Shown: positions 7,938 to 15,918, counted from the first letter of the stretch. The stretch is 64,000 nt of DNA from Nocardioides soli (GCF_014191495.1 NZ_JACHWR010000002.1:1726784-1790783); one strand, 5' to 3'. The notes: generated by a model from the letters alone, not told the origin. A program made the numbers and translations.

Positions 7938-8327
7938 ATGTACCCCGCGCCCGACGTCCGGAGACCGCGCTTCAGCGTCTCGGTCAAGGCCGAGGTGCCC
8001 CTGACGACCGGGGGCATCGTGCGCATCCCGGCGCGCGGCTACCGGTGGAACGTCCTGAGCCTCATCGTGCAGTCGCTGACGTCCTTCGCCGACGCCAGCC
8101 AGATCACGACGACGTACCAGCTCTTCGCCGGTGATGACCGACCGACCGACCTGCTCGCGACCATCAACGCGCCCGGGTTCGCCACCCTCACCACCGACCC
8201 GAACCGGCCTGTGTTGATCGAGCCGTACGACGAGCTCGTTGTGAAGCTGACCTTTGAGAACCTGCCCGAGGGCAACATCACCCAGGCGACCGTCCAGGTG
8301 CGGGTCCAGCTCGAAGAGCTGCGTTGA
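7938..8327 (+). CDS. 129-aa phage protein, beta-rich, unknown function
   Basis: The ATG follows GGGGGCGTGACC; a GTG 6 bp upstream is the alternative start. The product is soluble with an alternating beta pattern (RFSVSVKAEVPLTTGGIVRIPARGY, LVVKLTFENLPEGNITQATVQVRVQLEEL) and no TM. It is the last plus-strand gene of the structural operon and converges on the packaging ATPase gene. A minor capsid or spike role is possible. Confidence 0.55.
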   Translation: MYPAPDVRRPRFSVSVKAEVPLTTGGIVRIPARGYRWNVLSLIVQSLTSFADASQITTTYQLFAGDDRPTDLLATINAPGFATLTTDPNRPVLIEPYDELVVKLTFENLPEGNITQATVQVRVQLEELR

Positions 8328-8393
8328 TCGTTCTCCCAGAGCGATTCTGAGCGAGGTACGACCCGAACGACCCGAAGGCACAGGTCCGGTCCG

Positions 8394-9122
8394 TCACTGC
8401 TGCGCGTGCTTGTAGCCGCTGGAGAGCGGGATCGGTGGGCACCGGTAGAGCTCGTGGGTGTTGGCGTCGAACATCGTGTACCAGTAGGGCCCGCGCAGCC
8501 GGGTCTCGTTCAGCTGCTCGCGCAGGTAGCGCGGCTCAAGGCCGATCGAGGCGGCCATCCGGTCGACGTCGGTCGGGTTCGGCACGTCGTACATCACCAC
8601 CCGGTCGGCCTGGGCCAGACAGAGCGGGTCGATCGTCACCGGCCGCGGGCAGCACATGATCGCGGAGGTGTTGTAGTGCCGCGACTGCTGGAGCAGCACC
8701 CGGGCGTGCGGGCCGGTCCGGTTGCTGGGGAACACCTCGCCGGCCTCGTCGATCCACACGAGGACGCGGCGGTCCTTCGGGTACAGCGCGAGCGCGACCG
8801 CGCGGTCCAGGTCCTCGCGGTAGGTCTTCGACGCCGGGTTGGCCACCCAGCGAGTCACGGTGTGCTCGCCCTTACGTCGAGGGATAGGCAGCTGGTCCGG
8901 CAGCTTCGGAACCGTCACCGTGCCGATGTCCGAGCCCGGGTCGGCGTCGCCGTGCGGATCGATCACCAGCTTGTCGATCGCCGGCCAGTTGCGGAACACC
9001 TCGTACGCCCACGCCGACTTGCCCGAGCCCTTGCGCCCCACGACCAGGATGAGCTGGTTCTTGTCCGGGTCGATCGGCGGGAACGGGTGGACCTGCCGGG
9101 CGTACTCCTGCGCCTGCGTCAC
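8394..9122 (-). CDS. Genome-packaging ATPase, HerA/FtsK (tectivirus P9) type
   Basis: From the GTG overlapping the upstream stop (GTGA) the product is 242 aa, matching the compact packaging ATPases of tailless dsDNA phages (PRD1 P9, 227 aa). Walker A is GRKGSGKS (residues 29-36) and Walker B is VLVWIDE (about 120-126). These are followed by a conserved region containing HYNTSAIMCCPRP, where an Arg finger or sensor would be. Such ATPases pump DNA into preformed capsids at a unique vertex. It is encoded opposite to the capsid operon. The short length and lack of other domains argue against a chromosomal FtsK or a T4SS ATPase. Confidence 0.8.
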   Translation of the reverse strand: MTQAQEYARQVHPFPPIDPDKNQLILVVGRKGSGKSAWAYEVFRNWPAIDKLVIDPHGDADPGSDIGTVTVPKLPDQLPIPRRKGEHTVTRWVANPASKTYREDLDRAVALALYPKDRRVLVWIDEAGEVFPSNRTGPHARVLLQQSRHYNTSAIMCCPRPVTIDPLCLAQADRVVMYDVPNPTDVDRMAASIGLEPRYLREQLNETRLRGPYWYTMFDANTHELYRCPPIPLSSGYKHAQQ

Positions 9123-9751
9123 GGGTAGGCGGGCTCGTCGACCTGCACCCACTCGGCCATGCTCTGCGCGCCGGCGTCCGGCGGCGGGGTCGGCTGCGGG
9201 TCCTCGTGCTGGTAGGCGCGGAGCTGCTCGAGCTGGTCGAGCTGCTTGGCGACGTAGCCGACCAGGCCGAGCGCGAGGCGGATCAGGTCGGTGACGTCGG
9301 GGTTCTCGGCGCCCTTCGGCGTACGGCGCGATGCCAGGCTGGCCAGCGGGTCGCTGATCGCCTCGACGTCGTCCTCGTCGGGCAGCCACAGGCCGCTCTC
9401 ACGGGGCAGCGTGGCCGGGCGGGTGAGGAACCGGTGCGCGAAGCCGCCGGCGGTCGCCACGGCGGCCTCGGCGGTCTTCTTCAGCGCGCGCAGGCGCTCG
9501 CGTGCGCTACTGCGGGTCGAGGGGGCTGCGGAAGCCGTATCGGGGGAGGCGGCGGCGGCGGTCGGGTCGTACCCGCCGGGACTCGGCGACCACTCCGGGT
9601 CCGTCCCCGGGGTCGGTGGCTCCTGGTTGCGGCTCGCGCTGAACAGCGGGCTGGTCGGGATCGGGTCCGGCGGCAGGCCCGGGCTCGGCGTCGTCGCGTC
9701 GGCCTCCGTCGTCTGCTCGGGGTCCTCGGTGCTTCGGCTGCGGGGCGGCAT
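9119..9751 (-). CDS. 210-aa phage protein with disordered N-terminus, upstream of ATPase
   Basis: The first 80 residues are Pro/Ser/Thr-rich. Residues 85-130 are helical and basic (ARERLRALKKTAEAA). The last 60 contain a leucine-rich helix (DLIRLALGLVGYVAKQLDQLEQLRAY) that could be a coiled coil or amphipathic helix. It is coupled to the packaging ATPase. Its first 245 bases overlap the gene above in another frame, so its true start could be further downstream. No family recognised. Confidence 0.5.
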   Translation of the reverse strand: MPPRSRSTEDPEQTTEADATTPSPGLPPDPIPTSPLFSASRNQEPPTPGTDPEWSPSPGGYDPTAAAASPDTASAAPSTRSSARERLRALKKTAEAAVATAGGFAHRFLTRPATLPRESGLWLPDEDDVEAISDPLASLASRRTPKGAENPDVTDLIRLALGLVGYVAKQLDQLEQLRAYQHEDPQPTPPPDAGAQSMAEWVQVDEPAYP

Positions 9752-10007
9752 AGTCGACCTCCTTGACGATGGGTGCGGGCGCCCCCGAGCCCGCGCTCTC
9801 CGGGCTCGGGCTCGGGGGCGGTGAGTCGCCGCCGCGCTGGGTCGCCACCCGACGAGCGCGGACCGTCAGGTCACAGCCCTCGGCCGAGCAGGTGCCCGTC
9901 CAGGTGACCCGGTTCTTGGCGGCGTGCGTCTCGGTGACGTGGCCGGCGTCGCAGGTTCCCCGAACCAGCGGGCCACGCCCACCAGCAGCGCTCTTCGACG
10001 TACTCAC
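9507..10007 (-). CDS. 166-aa protein with N-terminal zinc-ribbon-like cysteines
   Basis: Residues 18-46 contain CDAGHV...CSAEGC, a plausible Cys4/His zinc ribbon. The rest is low complexity (Ser/Pro/Gly, then Pro/Asp/Arg). Its last 80 codons overlap the 9119-9751 gene in a second frame. The N-terminal 85 codons outside the overlap are the better supported part. It is the first gene of the minus-strand ATPase operon, divergent from a small HTH gene, and may be a phage regulator. The function is inferred from position. Confidence 0.45.
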   Translation of the reverse strand: MSTSKSAAGGRGPLVRGTCDAGHVTETHAAKNRVTWTGTCSAEGCDLTVRARRVATQRGGDSPPPSPSPESAGSGAPAPIVKEVDYAAPQPKHRGPRADDGGRRDDAEPGPAAGPDPDQPAVQREPQPGATDPGDGPGVVAESRRVRPDRRRRLPRYGFRSPLDPQ

Positions 10008-10082
10008 GCGCTCGATACTCGGGAGGAACCCCCGCTTACCTACACGTATTACTAGGCGCGTCGCGCCGGAGAGGTGGTCACC

Positions 10083-10307
10083 ATGACCGTCGTCGCAGAG
10101 CTCGACTCCCTACCCGAGCGGATCAAGGTCAGCAGCGGCCGGATCACCGAGCTCCGCGAGCAGCTCGCCGCCGAGCTCGAGACCAGGGAACGGCTGATCG
10201 TCCAGGCCGTTGACGAGGCCAACATCCCCCAGGCCGACGTCGCCCGCGCCGCCGGCGTCTCCCAGCCACACATCATCCGGATCCTGGCGAAGGCCTCGAG
10301 CGACTAG
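10083..10307 (+). CDS. 74-aa helix-turn-helix protein, candidate phage repressor
   Basis: The ATG at 10083 has GGAGAGG seven bases upstream; an in-frame GTG lies at 10074. An N-terminal coiled-coil segment (KVSSGRITELREQLAAEL) is followed by a C-terminal HTH (IPQADVARAAGVSQPHIIRILAKA). It is transcribed divergently from the packaging operon and its stop overlaps the integrase stop. It could control lysogeny. The HTH is clear; the role is inference. Confidence 0.65.
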   Translation: MTVVAELDSLPERIKVSSGRITELREQLAAELETRERLIVQAVDEANIPQADVARAAGVSQPHIIRILAKASSD

Positions 10308-11143
10308 CTCGCGAGCCGGCCGGCGCGTGCAGCTGCTCGCAGTCGGTCGTCGGTCAGCCCGACGTAGCGCATCGTGGTCTCCGGCCGGGAGTGGCCAAGC
10401 AGCCTCATCACGGCGAACAGGTCGCCGGTGCCGTCGTACGAGCGGGTCGCGAGTCGGTGCCGGAGCGTGTGGGCCGTCCAGCCTTCGGGGAGGGCGTCGG
10501 AGAGCAACTTGCTGACCCAGCCCGCTGAGACCGGGTTGCCGGAGTACCGGTTGGGGAAGGCGTAGCCCTGCAGCTGTCGCAGACGGCCGTGCAGCTGCGG
10601 CTCCTCGAGCGGGACCAGGCGTTGCTTGCCGCCCTTGCCGTGCACGACTAGCACGTCGTCCAGGACGTCGCGGGAGTGCACAACGGCGATCTCGCGGACC
10701 CGGAGACCACCGAACGCCGCCAGCTGGGCCATGAACGTCAGCCGCGCATCGAGTCGGGTCACGGCGTACTTCACCACGAACTCCGGCGCCGGCCGCGGCA
10801 CGCCCTGCGGGACCTTGATCGGCTGGAGCACCAGCGACGGGTCGTCGTCGATCCAGCCGTTGCCGTGCGCCCACCGGAAGAAGCCGCGGTAGACCGTCCT
10901 CGCGCTCTTCTTCGTCTCGGCCGCCGCCCAGCCCTCACGCGCCATCACCTCGATCAGCAACCGCGAGTTCACCGTCCAGGGCGTGGCGGTCAGCACCATC
11001 AGCTGGTTGAGGTAGTGGCGGTGCAACCGGACCGTGCTCGGGGACCGGTTCGCAGCACGCATTGCCAGCGTGTACTCGTAGATGGCGCTCGGCCAACTGG
11101 TCGGGCGCCGCTGTGACGCACCCATTACGTGCAGGTTATTCAT
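10304..11143 (-). CDS. int: Tyrosine-type integrase of the provirus
   Basis: From the ATG at 11143 the product is 279 aa; an alternative ATG is at 11125. The N-terminal SAM-like core-binding domain spans about residues 15-95. The catalytic domain carries Arg in GGLRVREI, Lys in KGGKQRLVPL, the HTLRHRLATR box, the His in LGHSRPETT and the nucleophile in MRYVGLT. All expected catalytic residues are present, so it should be active. It lies about 740 bp from a tRNA 3'-end fragment, consistent with integration into a tRNA gene. Confidence 0.88.
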   Translation of the reverse strand: MNNLHVMGASQRRPTSWPSAIYEYTLAMRAANRSPSTVRLHRHYLNQLMVLTATPWTVNSRLLIEVMAREGWAAAETKKSARTVYRGFFRWAHGNGWIDDDPSLVLQPIKVPQGVPRPAPEFVVKYAVTRLDARLTFMAQLAAFGGLRVREIAVVHSRDVLDDVLVVHGKGGKQRLVPLEEPQLHGRLRQLQGYAFPNRYSGNPVSAGWVSKLLSDALPEGWTAHTLRHRLATRSYDGTGDLFAVMRLLGHSRPETTMRYVGLTDDRLRAAARAGRLAS

Positions 11144-11319
11144 CAACGTCAGTCCAGAGAAGCCCCGCGTCGGGTAGGCCTGTGACCTGCGCGGTCGGTT
11201 AACCGCACCCCTTCCCGCGGTAGGAAGGAGCTCCCGAGAAACAATCACAGCCCTGAGATCGGCATCACAGGTGGTGACTTGACGGGCCGAACGGCCCTGG
11301 TCAGATACCAGGAGTGGCG

Positions 11320-11532
11320 CTATGAGGCCCTGGCTCGCTCGATGATCAGGTCGGCCGCGAAGTCTCGCACGACGTGCGCCGCGAGCTCGATCGCCTCGGC
11401 CAGGTCCAGGGCGAGCTCGATCGGGTCGTCTGCCTGGTCGAGGACCCGGGCGGCGGTGTCCAGCAGGCTCGTGACGTCCTGGCCGACATACGGGTATCCG
11501 GGCAGCCGGAAGAGCCCGATGTACGGCCTCAT
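11320..11532 (-). CDS. 70-aa small acidic helical phage protein
   Basis: The ATG overlaps the stop of the gene above (ATGA). After MRPYIGLFRLPGYPYVG the product is largely helical (LLDTAARVLDQADDPIELALDLAEAIELAAHVV). No domain recognised. Coupling and codon-like composition support expression. It may be an early phage function or excision-related protein, inferred from position next to the integrase and att site. Confidence 0.5.
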   Translation of the reverse strand: MRPYIGLFRLPGYPYVGQDVTSLLDTAARVLDQADDPIELALDLAEAIELAAHVVRDFAADLIIERARAS

Positions 11533-11810
11533 CGGGCTGCCCCGACCCCGGCCCCGGCGTCGCCAACCGCCGGGACCGGGGAGTCTGTGTCCGCCGCTTC
11601 GGGCGGAGTGGTGCGCCCGATGCGGTTGATCCGGTCATGCAGTGCAGTTCGGGCATCCAGCGCCGCTCGATGGGCGGCCGCCTCCTCCGCAGTCGTTCCG
11701 GTGCCACGGTCGGCGGCGTAGGTGGCCTGCGTGTGGGCGGCATCGGTCTCGACCATCGCGTCGTAGAGCGCGAACAGCTCGTCGCGCAGCGTGCGATCAC
11801 TCTCGGTCAT
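11529..11810 (-). CDS. 93-aa small phage protein of unknown function
   Basis: The N-terminal 60 residues are helical and polar (TLRDELFALYDAMVETDAAHTQATYAAD); the tail is Pro/Ala/Gly-rich. It begins about 50 bp from the attachment region and is coupled to the 70-aa gene. Nothing in the sequence identifies a function. Confidence 0.5.
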   Translation of the reverse strand: MTESDRTLRDELFALYDAMVETDAAHTQATYAADRGTGTTAEEAAAHRAALDARTALHDRINRIGRTTPPEAADTDSPVPAVGDAGAGVGAAR

Positions 11811-11860
11811 CAGGATGCCCTCCGCTCACGCCACTCGATCAGGTCGATTACGTCTGCGAC

Positions 11861-11880
11861 AGGGCCTCTGACCTGGGCAA
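11861..11880. repeat. First copy of a 20-bp direct repeat flanking the tRNA remnant
   Basis: agggcctctgacctgggcaa occurs here and identically at 11931-11950, with the tRNA 3' fragment between them. The second copy is one arm of a hairpin; the first has no partner arm. It may be a relic of recombination at the attachment site. Confidence 0.6.
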
Positions 11881-11882
11881 TT

Positions 11883-11926
11883 GGGTAACCGGAGGGTTGT
11901 TGGTTCGAGTCCAACCGGGGGAGCCA
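11883..11926 (+). other. tRNA 3'-end remnant, attachment site between provirus and ICE
   Basis: The sequence contains a perfect T-arm (gttgg ttcgagt ccaac) followed by an acceptor 3' strand and CCA (cgggggagcca). It is preceded by what looks like an anticodon-arm 3' half (ggtaaccgga). The 5' half of a tRNA cannot be found next to it, so this is not a functional gene. The ggt triplet would sit at the anticodon position, hinting at a threonine tRNA, but this is weak. It is flanked by the provirus integrase and a second integrase, as expected for tandem att sites. Confidence 0.7.
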
Positions 11927-11929
11927 GAA

Positions 11930-11970
11930 GAGGGCCTCTGACCTGGGCAAACGTCCAGGCAGGGGCCCTC
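11930..11970 (+). terminator. Hairpin downstream of tRNA remnant
   Basis: The arm agggcctctgacctgg pairs, with a few mismatches, with ccaggcaggggccct around the loop gcaaacgt, and is followed by ctgagattt. Similar hairpins commonly terminate tRNA transcripts in actinobacteria. This one probably came with the tRNA 3' flank. Confidence 0.6.
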
Positions 11971-12110
11971 TGAGATTTGAATCTGATGACGAAACTGTCC
12001 AGAAACAGGCCAGTAACGCTCGCGGCCAAGACCTCGAGAGCGCTCTGCGCGGGGCAGAGTGCACGCCGGGTATCGAGCGCTCCCGTGCGGGGGACTTCGT
12101 GGGGCGACCG

Positions 12111-13274
12111 TCAGGTAGAGGGCCGGAACTTCTCGAGATGGACGGTCAGATCGGGCGCGACCGTGGCCTTGTGAACGTAGAAGTCGCGGGTGATGTCGCT
12201 GTCTTCGTGACCGAGCTGGGCCTGGGCAGCGTCGATTCCCACTTCACGGTCGATGAGGGTGGCCACCGACCTGCGGAAGGTGTGGAAGGTGACCCAGTCG
12301 TAGGCGGTGTCGTCGACCACCTGGTTCCACATCCGTTCCCAGTTTGAGATCTGCCGCCAGGTTCCGCGGCGGGTCGGGAACACAGCGCCGTGCGGGTTGG
12401 CGTGGTTCTCGACCTGGCGCCGTAGCAGGATCCCGACGGCGAACGGTGGTAGGAACAGGGTGCGGTAGCCGGCGCTGGACTTGGTCCACGGTTGCCGGAA
12501 GGTGCCCACACCGGTCTCGGTGATGATGGTTCCGGACACGGTAAGTGTGGGATGTGTGGCTGCCAGATCGATCTCGGAGTAGATAAGCGCGCCGATCTCG
12601 CCGATGCGACAGCCGGTACCCAGGATGAGGTCGACAGCGTCCATGAGATCGGTGGTCGGCCGTGGGCCCGGTCGCTTGCTGCTGGTCGACTCTGCGACGA
12701 GGCTGCGGACGTCCTGGATCTGGTCCATGTCGAGGTACTCGATCTCGCGTCGCGGTTTCGATATACGCGCGACGTCCCGCACCGGGTTCGAGGCCATGAC
12801 GTCGTGACGGACGGCCACGGCGAACATTCCGTGGAGGACCTTGCGGAGCATGGTGGGGCTGAAGCCAAGGGCGGCTCGATCTTTGACGACGCGGTCAAGG
12901 GTGCTCGTCCGGCAATCGCGCAGCCGTCGCTCTCCGATCACGGGCACGATCTGGTTGTTCACCGTGCTGCGGTATGCCTTGAGGGAGTTCGTAGCCACCT
13001 GCTGCGCCTCTTTCTCTCGCAGCCAGAAGACAGCGAGTTCAGCCACCGTGGTCAGCGGTGTGAGTTCGTTCTCGCTGGCCTCGGCGCCGTTGAGCTCTTG
13101 GAGCTTCCGGATCAGAGCGGTGCGAGCAGCCTGGGCGCTGTCAGCGCGGGCGCGGACGCGTGCCACTCGGCCACTGAAGTACACATAGTTAGCGGAGGCC
13201 TCATGGGTGCCGGCGGCGGTCTTGGAGACGCCGATCGTGCCCCAGGTGCCTGGCGGCATCGGCGGGCGCGGCAT
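12111..13274 (-). CDS. int: Tyrosine-type integrase of the ICE
   Basis: The 387-aa product has an N-terminal arm-binding region (YVYFSGRVARVRARADS), a core-binding domain (about 70-160), and a catalytic domain. Catalytic motifs are Arg in GTGCRIGEIGA, the HTFRRSVATL box, LGHEDSDIT and the Tyr in RDFYVHK. It lies beside the tRNA remnant, facing it, as in ICEs and phages integrating at tRNA 3' ends. It is a different family from the provirus integrase (387 versus 279 aa, little similarity). A small excisionase-like gene follows in the usual order. Confidence 0.88.
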   Translation of the reverse strand: MPRPPMPPGTWGTIGVSKTAAGTHEASANYVYFSGRVARVRARADSAQAARTALIRKLQELNGAEASENELTPLTTVAELAVFWLREKEAQQVATNSLKAYRSTVNNQIVPVIGERRLRDCRTSTLDRVVKDRAALGFSPTMLRKVLHGMFAVAVRHDVMASNPVRDVARISKPRREIEYLDMDQIQDVRSLVAESTSSKRPGPRPTTDLMDAVDLILGTGCRIGEIGALIYSEIDLAATHPTLTVSGTIITETGVGTFRQPWTKSSAGYRTLFLPPFAVGILLRRQVENHANPHGAVFPTRRGTWRQISNWERMWNQVVDDTAYDWVTFHTFRRSVATLIDREVGIDAAQAQLGHEDSDITRDFYVHKATVAPDLTVHLEKFRPST

Positions 13275-13382
13275 CAGCCGGCCTCACTCGATGCGGGCTG
13301 GTCGATCCCGAACGGGTACTTGCCGATCATGCGGGCCTTCCGGATGGCGCGTTGTGCGGTCGTTCGCTAGAGGGTATGCGTG

Positions 13383-13688
13383 CTAGGCAGTGCGGGGATC
13401 TGTGTGTTGGTCCAGGTAGGTCTCCACCTCGGTGCGTCGGTAGCGAAGAGCTCCGCCGACTTTGATGGCCCGAGGGCCCTGCTTGCGGGTGCGCCACTGG
13501 TAGAGCGTGCCTCTGGGAATCCCGAGCCACTCTGAGACCTCTTCGATGGTCAGGAGCGGGTCGTAGCCCGCCGTCACCATCGACAACGCCGGGGTCTCTA
13601 CCTGTCGGTCGGCGCTTGTATCGCGGGCTTTGCGAGCGCGTTCTGCCGCTTCACGTGCTTGCTTCTGTGCTGCTGTCGGTCGTGCCAT
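13383..13688 (-). CDS. xis: Excisionase / AlpA-MerR-like HTH protein
   Basis: The 101-aa product starts MARPTAAQ at the ATG behind GGAGTGG. A basic Ala-rich N-terminal helix precedes a winged HTH of the helix_turn_helix_17 type (LLTIEEVSEWLGIPRGTLYQW, then RAIKVGGALRYRRTEVETYL). Proteins of this type next to an integrase act as directionality factors for excision. It lies about 110 bp upstream of the integrase start. A variant of the element's 12-bp motif is 40 bp upstream. Confidence 0.8.
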   Translation of the reverse strand: MARPTAAQKQAREAAERARKARDTSADRQVETPALSMVTAGYDPLLTIEEVSEWLGIPRGTLYQWRTRKQGPRAIKVGGALRYRRTEVETYLDQHTDPRTA

Positions 13689-13727
13689 CGTGCATCCACT
13701 CCGTTGTCTCGCCGGTGACTGCTTACG

Positions 13728-13739
13728 GTCACCTAGGGG
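13728..13739 (-). promoter_or_regulatory. Variant copy of the ICE 12-bp motif upstream of xis
   Basis: On the minus strand it reads cccctaggtgac, sharing TAGGTGAC with the consensus CACATAGGTGAC. It is about 40 bp upstream of the excisionase start and on its coding strand. The match is weaker than other copies. Confidence 0.45.
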
Positions 13740-13886
13740 AAGGAAGGCGCCCGCAGCGATCAACGCAGGAGGAACGGGTCGGAAGTGACCCATGCGCAGC
13801 GGTTGTGCGATGCCGCTGGACGGATCGCCCGGCGCCTCCGCGTGGAGTTGGTAGCCGTGGCAAGGGTGGTCTCGGACATAGGTTCC

Positions 13887-15437
13887 TCATCGTGATTGGG
13901 CACCGCCGAACCGTTGTAGGGGTGTAAAGGCCGGCTCGAGCAGCGACCGTCGACGCGTGGGCAGCGGGTTCAGGGCCGGGGAAGTTGCCGCGACATCGAG
14001 CGATCGGTCGGCGCCGTTGGCGATGGTCAGGTCAGCAGTTGCTGCAGCCGTTGCACTGGCGGATACCGTCGTTGCACTCGCTGTACGCAGGGACTCCCGC
14101 ACTGGTCGCGGTATCGGTACGTTGCGGCGGGCAAGGATGTCGGCCGGGCTGACCCAGACGACGTCGCCTTCCGGCGGATTAACGACCAAGCCGGCTTCGA
14201 TGTCGTTGTGGGCGCGGATCGAGAGTGCCCGTGCAGGCCCGGTGAGACCTGCCGTGTTGCCTTTCTCGGCGACAACGTGCGCGAGCTCGGCGCCGGCCCT
14301 GATCGCACGGAGGGTCGCAAGGGTGGCTTGGGGGAGTCCTGGCCGGGTGGCGATGACTTCCGGCGCCGCGAGCGTGGTGGTGTTGTGGGTGATCTGGCGG
14401 TACGCGGCGCGGACCTCCGCGGCCGCGCGCGCCAACGGCTCCTCGAGGCGAGCGCCCGGGGGAGCGAGGTCGCCCCAGCGGCGGGCTAGATTGCTCCAGG
14501 AGCGGCCTGCTTCGGCGATCGCGGGGACCAGGCGGTCCGAGGGCTCGAGGATGCCGGCGGTGGCGGCCGCGTCGACGAGCACCATGCTGGCGCCGGCGAC
14601 GAGTCCCTGGGTACGGGTGATGAGCAGGATGTTGGACGGCTCAAGGTCGCGGGCCAGCGCGCGGTGGGACTGGATGTCCCAGTTGGCCAGGGCCTGTGCC
14701 AGGCGGCCGGGGTCGTCGACGGGCCGAATCGCCTCGCCCGCGAGTGTCTGGGCGAACCGGTCGGTCAGGTAGCTGCGTGCGGTGTTCTCGCACGCAGACA
14801 TCCGGTCTACCCAGACCCCGGTGGGTGCGATCGCGTAGGGGGAGTGGTGCTGGGCCAGCTGGACCCGGCGGCCGGAGCCGCGGGCGTCGTTGACGCGGTC
14901 GCGGCCGTTTTCGTGCAGGGCGACGATGACGGCGTGGGCGGTCAGGTAGAGACCGTGCATGACTCTGGTCCGGGCTGCCTCGAGGTCGCGGTGGGCCTCG
15001 GTCTGCTCGTGCGGGACCTCGGCGCCGTAGCGGCGCACCAGAGCCGCGGCGTTGAGGAGAGTCTGGGTCATCTGGTCGACGCGGGGGTTGGTCGGGCCCG
15101 GACCTGGCCAGGCCTTCCGGCCGGACAGGCTGGACGCGATGGTCGAGGCCTGCGCCGACAGGCTGGTGATGGGCCGATCGCGCTCGTCGACGCCAGGTCG
15201 GCGACCCGGTAGCGAGGCCCACAGGTCCTCCGCGGCCGCGACTATCGTCGGCCAGCTCCGCAGGAGCGTGCCGGCGTCATCGCCGTCGACGTCCACGAGC
15301 AGCTGGCGAGCCAGGTAGTCGACGTCGAAGAGCATCTCGCCGACGGTGCGTACGTCGCGCGAGGTCATCGGGATCTGGTCGACGTCGAAGAGCTCCTCGT
15401 CGATGTCGGCGTACGCCAGGCGCAGGTCAGTAGCCAA
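13887..15437 (-). CDS. 516-aa ICE protein of unknown function, mostly helical
   Basis: A long Ala-rich helical protein with no TM, signal peptide or recognisable catalytic motif. Acidic N-terminus (ADIDEELFDVDQIP), then helices to about residue 410, then a low-complexity Ala/Ser/Thr tail ending in a basic stretch. It overlaps the upstream small gene by 11 bp, so the two form an operon. Accessory ICE proteins of this kind are common and uncharacterised. I cannot assign a function. Confidence 0.65.
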   Translation of the reverse strand: MATDLRLAYADIDEELFDVDQIPMTSRDVRTVGEMLFDVDYLARQLLVDVDGDDAGTLLRSWPTIVAAAEDLWASLPGRRPGVDERDRPITSLSAQASTIASSLSGRKAWPGPGPTNPRVDQMTQTLLNAAALVRRYGAEVPHEQTEAHRDLEAARTRVMHGLYLTAHAVIVALHENGRDRVNDARGSGRRVQLAQHHSPYAIAPTGVWVDRMSACENTARSYLTDRFAQTLAGEAIRPVDDPGRLAQALANWDIQSHRALARDLEPSNILLITRTQGLVAGASMVLVDAAATAGILEPSDRLVPAIAEAGRSWSNLARRWGDLAPPGARLEEPLARAAAEVRAAYRQITHNTTTLAAPEVIATRPGLPQATLATLRAIRAGAELAHVVAEKGNTAGLTGPARALSIRAHNDIEAGLVVNPPEGDVVWVSPADILARRNVPIPRPVRESLRTASATTVSASATAAATADLTIANGADRSLDVAATSPALNPLPTRRRSLLEPAFTPLQRFGGAQSR

Positions 15438-15792
15438 GGCCGCGGGCTTCCCGGATGAGGTCGCACAGGTCGACGACCAGCTGCGAGCCGTGGACCATGT
15501 CCGGCTGGTGCAGCGGTAGCGGGCGGGTCAGCTCCTCGGCCTCGGTGAGCAGCTGCAGGGGCGTTCGTTCCTCGAGGTCGGGGAGCGGGTCGACGTCGGG
15601 TAGCTCGTAGTCGTCGGGCAGCAGGGCGCTGACCTGGGAGTGCGCGAGGTAGACACCCAGCCCGAGGTCGTGGAGCGGGGAGTCGGGGGCGGCGTCCTCG
15701 GCGTCGCTCCACACCTGGGCAGCGGCCTGGTGCAGCAGCTGGGCGATCGAGCCGAGGCGGCCCCAGGTGGCGTCAGCGTTGAGGGTGTCCAC
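15427..15792 (-). CDS. 121-aa acidic ICE protein of unknown function
   Basis: The GTG start follows AAAGGAACACGC, a strong ribosome binding site, and was preferred to upstream in-frame codons. The product is acidic and helical (LHDLGLGVYLAHSQVSALLPDDYELPDVDPLPDLEERTP), with no TM. Its end overlaps the 516-aa gene. A copy of the element motif and a DnaA box lie upstream. Confidence 0.6.
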   Translation of the reverse strand: MDTLNADATWGRLGSIAQLLHQAAAQVWSDAEDAAPDSPLHDLGLGVYLAHSQVSALLPDDYELPDVDPLPDLEERTPLQLLTEAEELTRPLPLHQPDMVHGSQLVVDLCDLIREARGLGY

Positions 15793-15870
15793 GCGTGTTC
15801 CTTTCAGTCGGAGGTCGGCCTGGCCCATGAACCCACGGCCGGCCGCGGCCCGCTGCGCCGAGCGGCGGGC

Positions 15871-15879
15871 TGTGGATAA
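15871..15879. promoter_or_regulatory. Exact DnaA box (TTATCCACA on the minus strand)
   Basis: tgtggataa is the exact complement of the consensus DnaA box TTATCCACA. It is preceded by gcggcgggc, giving an 18-bp identity with the box at 21161. It is in the intergenic region between the 15792 and 16009 starts. A protein with DnaA domain-IV repeats is encoded 2.5 kb away. Confidence 0.6.
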
Positions 15880-15918
15880 CTCGGGGTGCGGTCGGCACCT
15901 GGGCACAAACTGGTCTCG

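Noticed and set aside
11883..11926. Functional tRNA gene
   Set aside because: Only the 3' part (T-arm and acceptor strand) is present. The 5' acceptor strand and D-arm are missing upstream.
11810..12064. Minus-strand frames with DSNQQPSG- and GLEPTT-like peptides
   Set aside because: Peptides of this kind are the known artefact of translating tRNA 3' ends and att regions. Here they cover the tRNA remnant.
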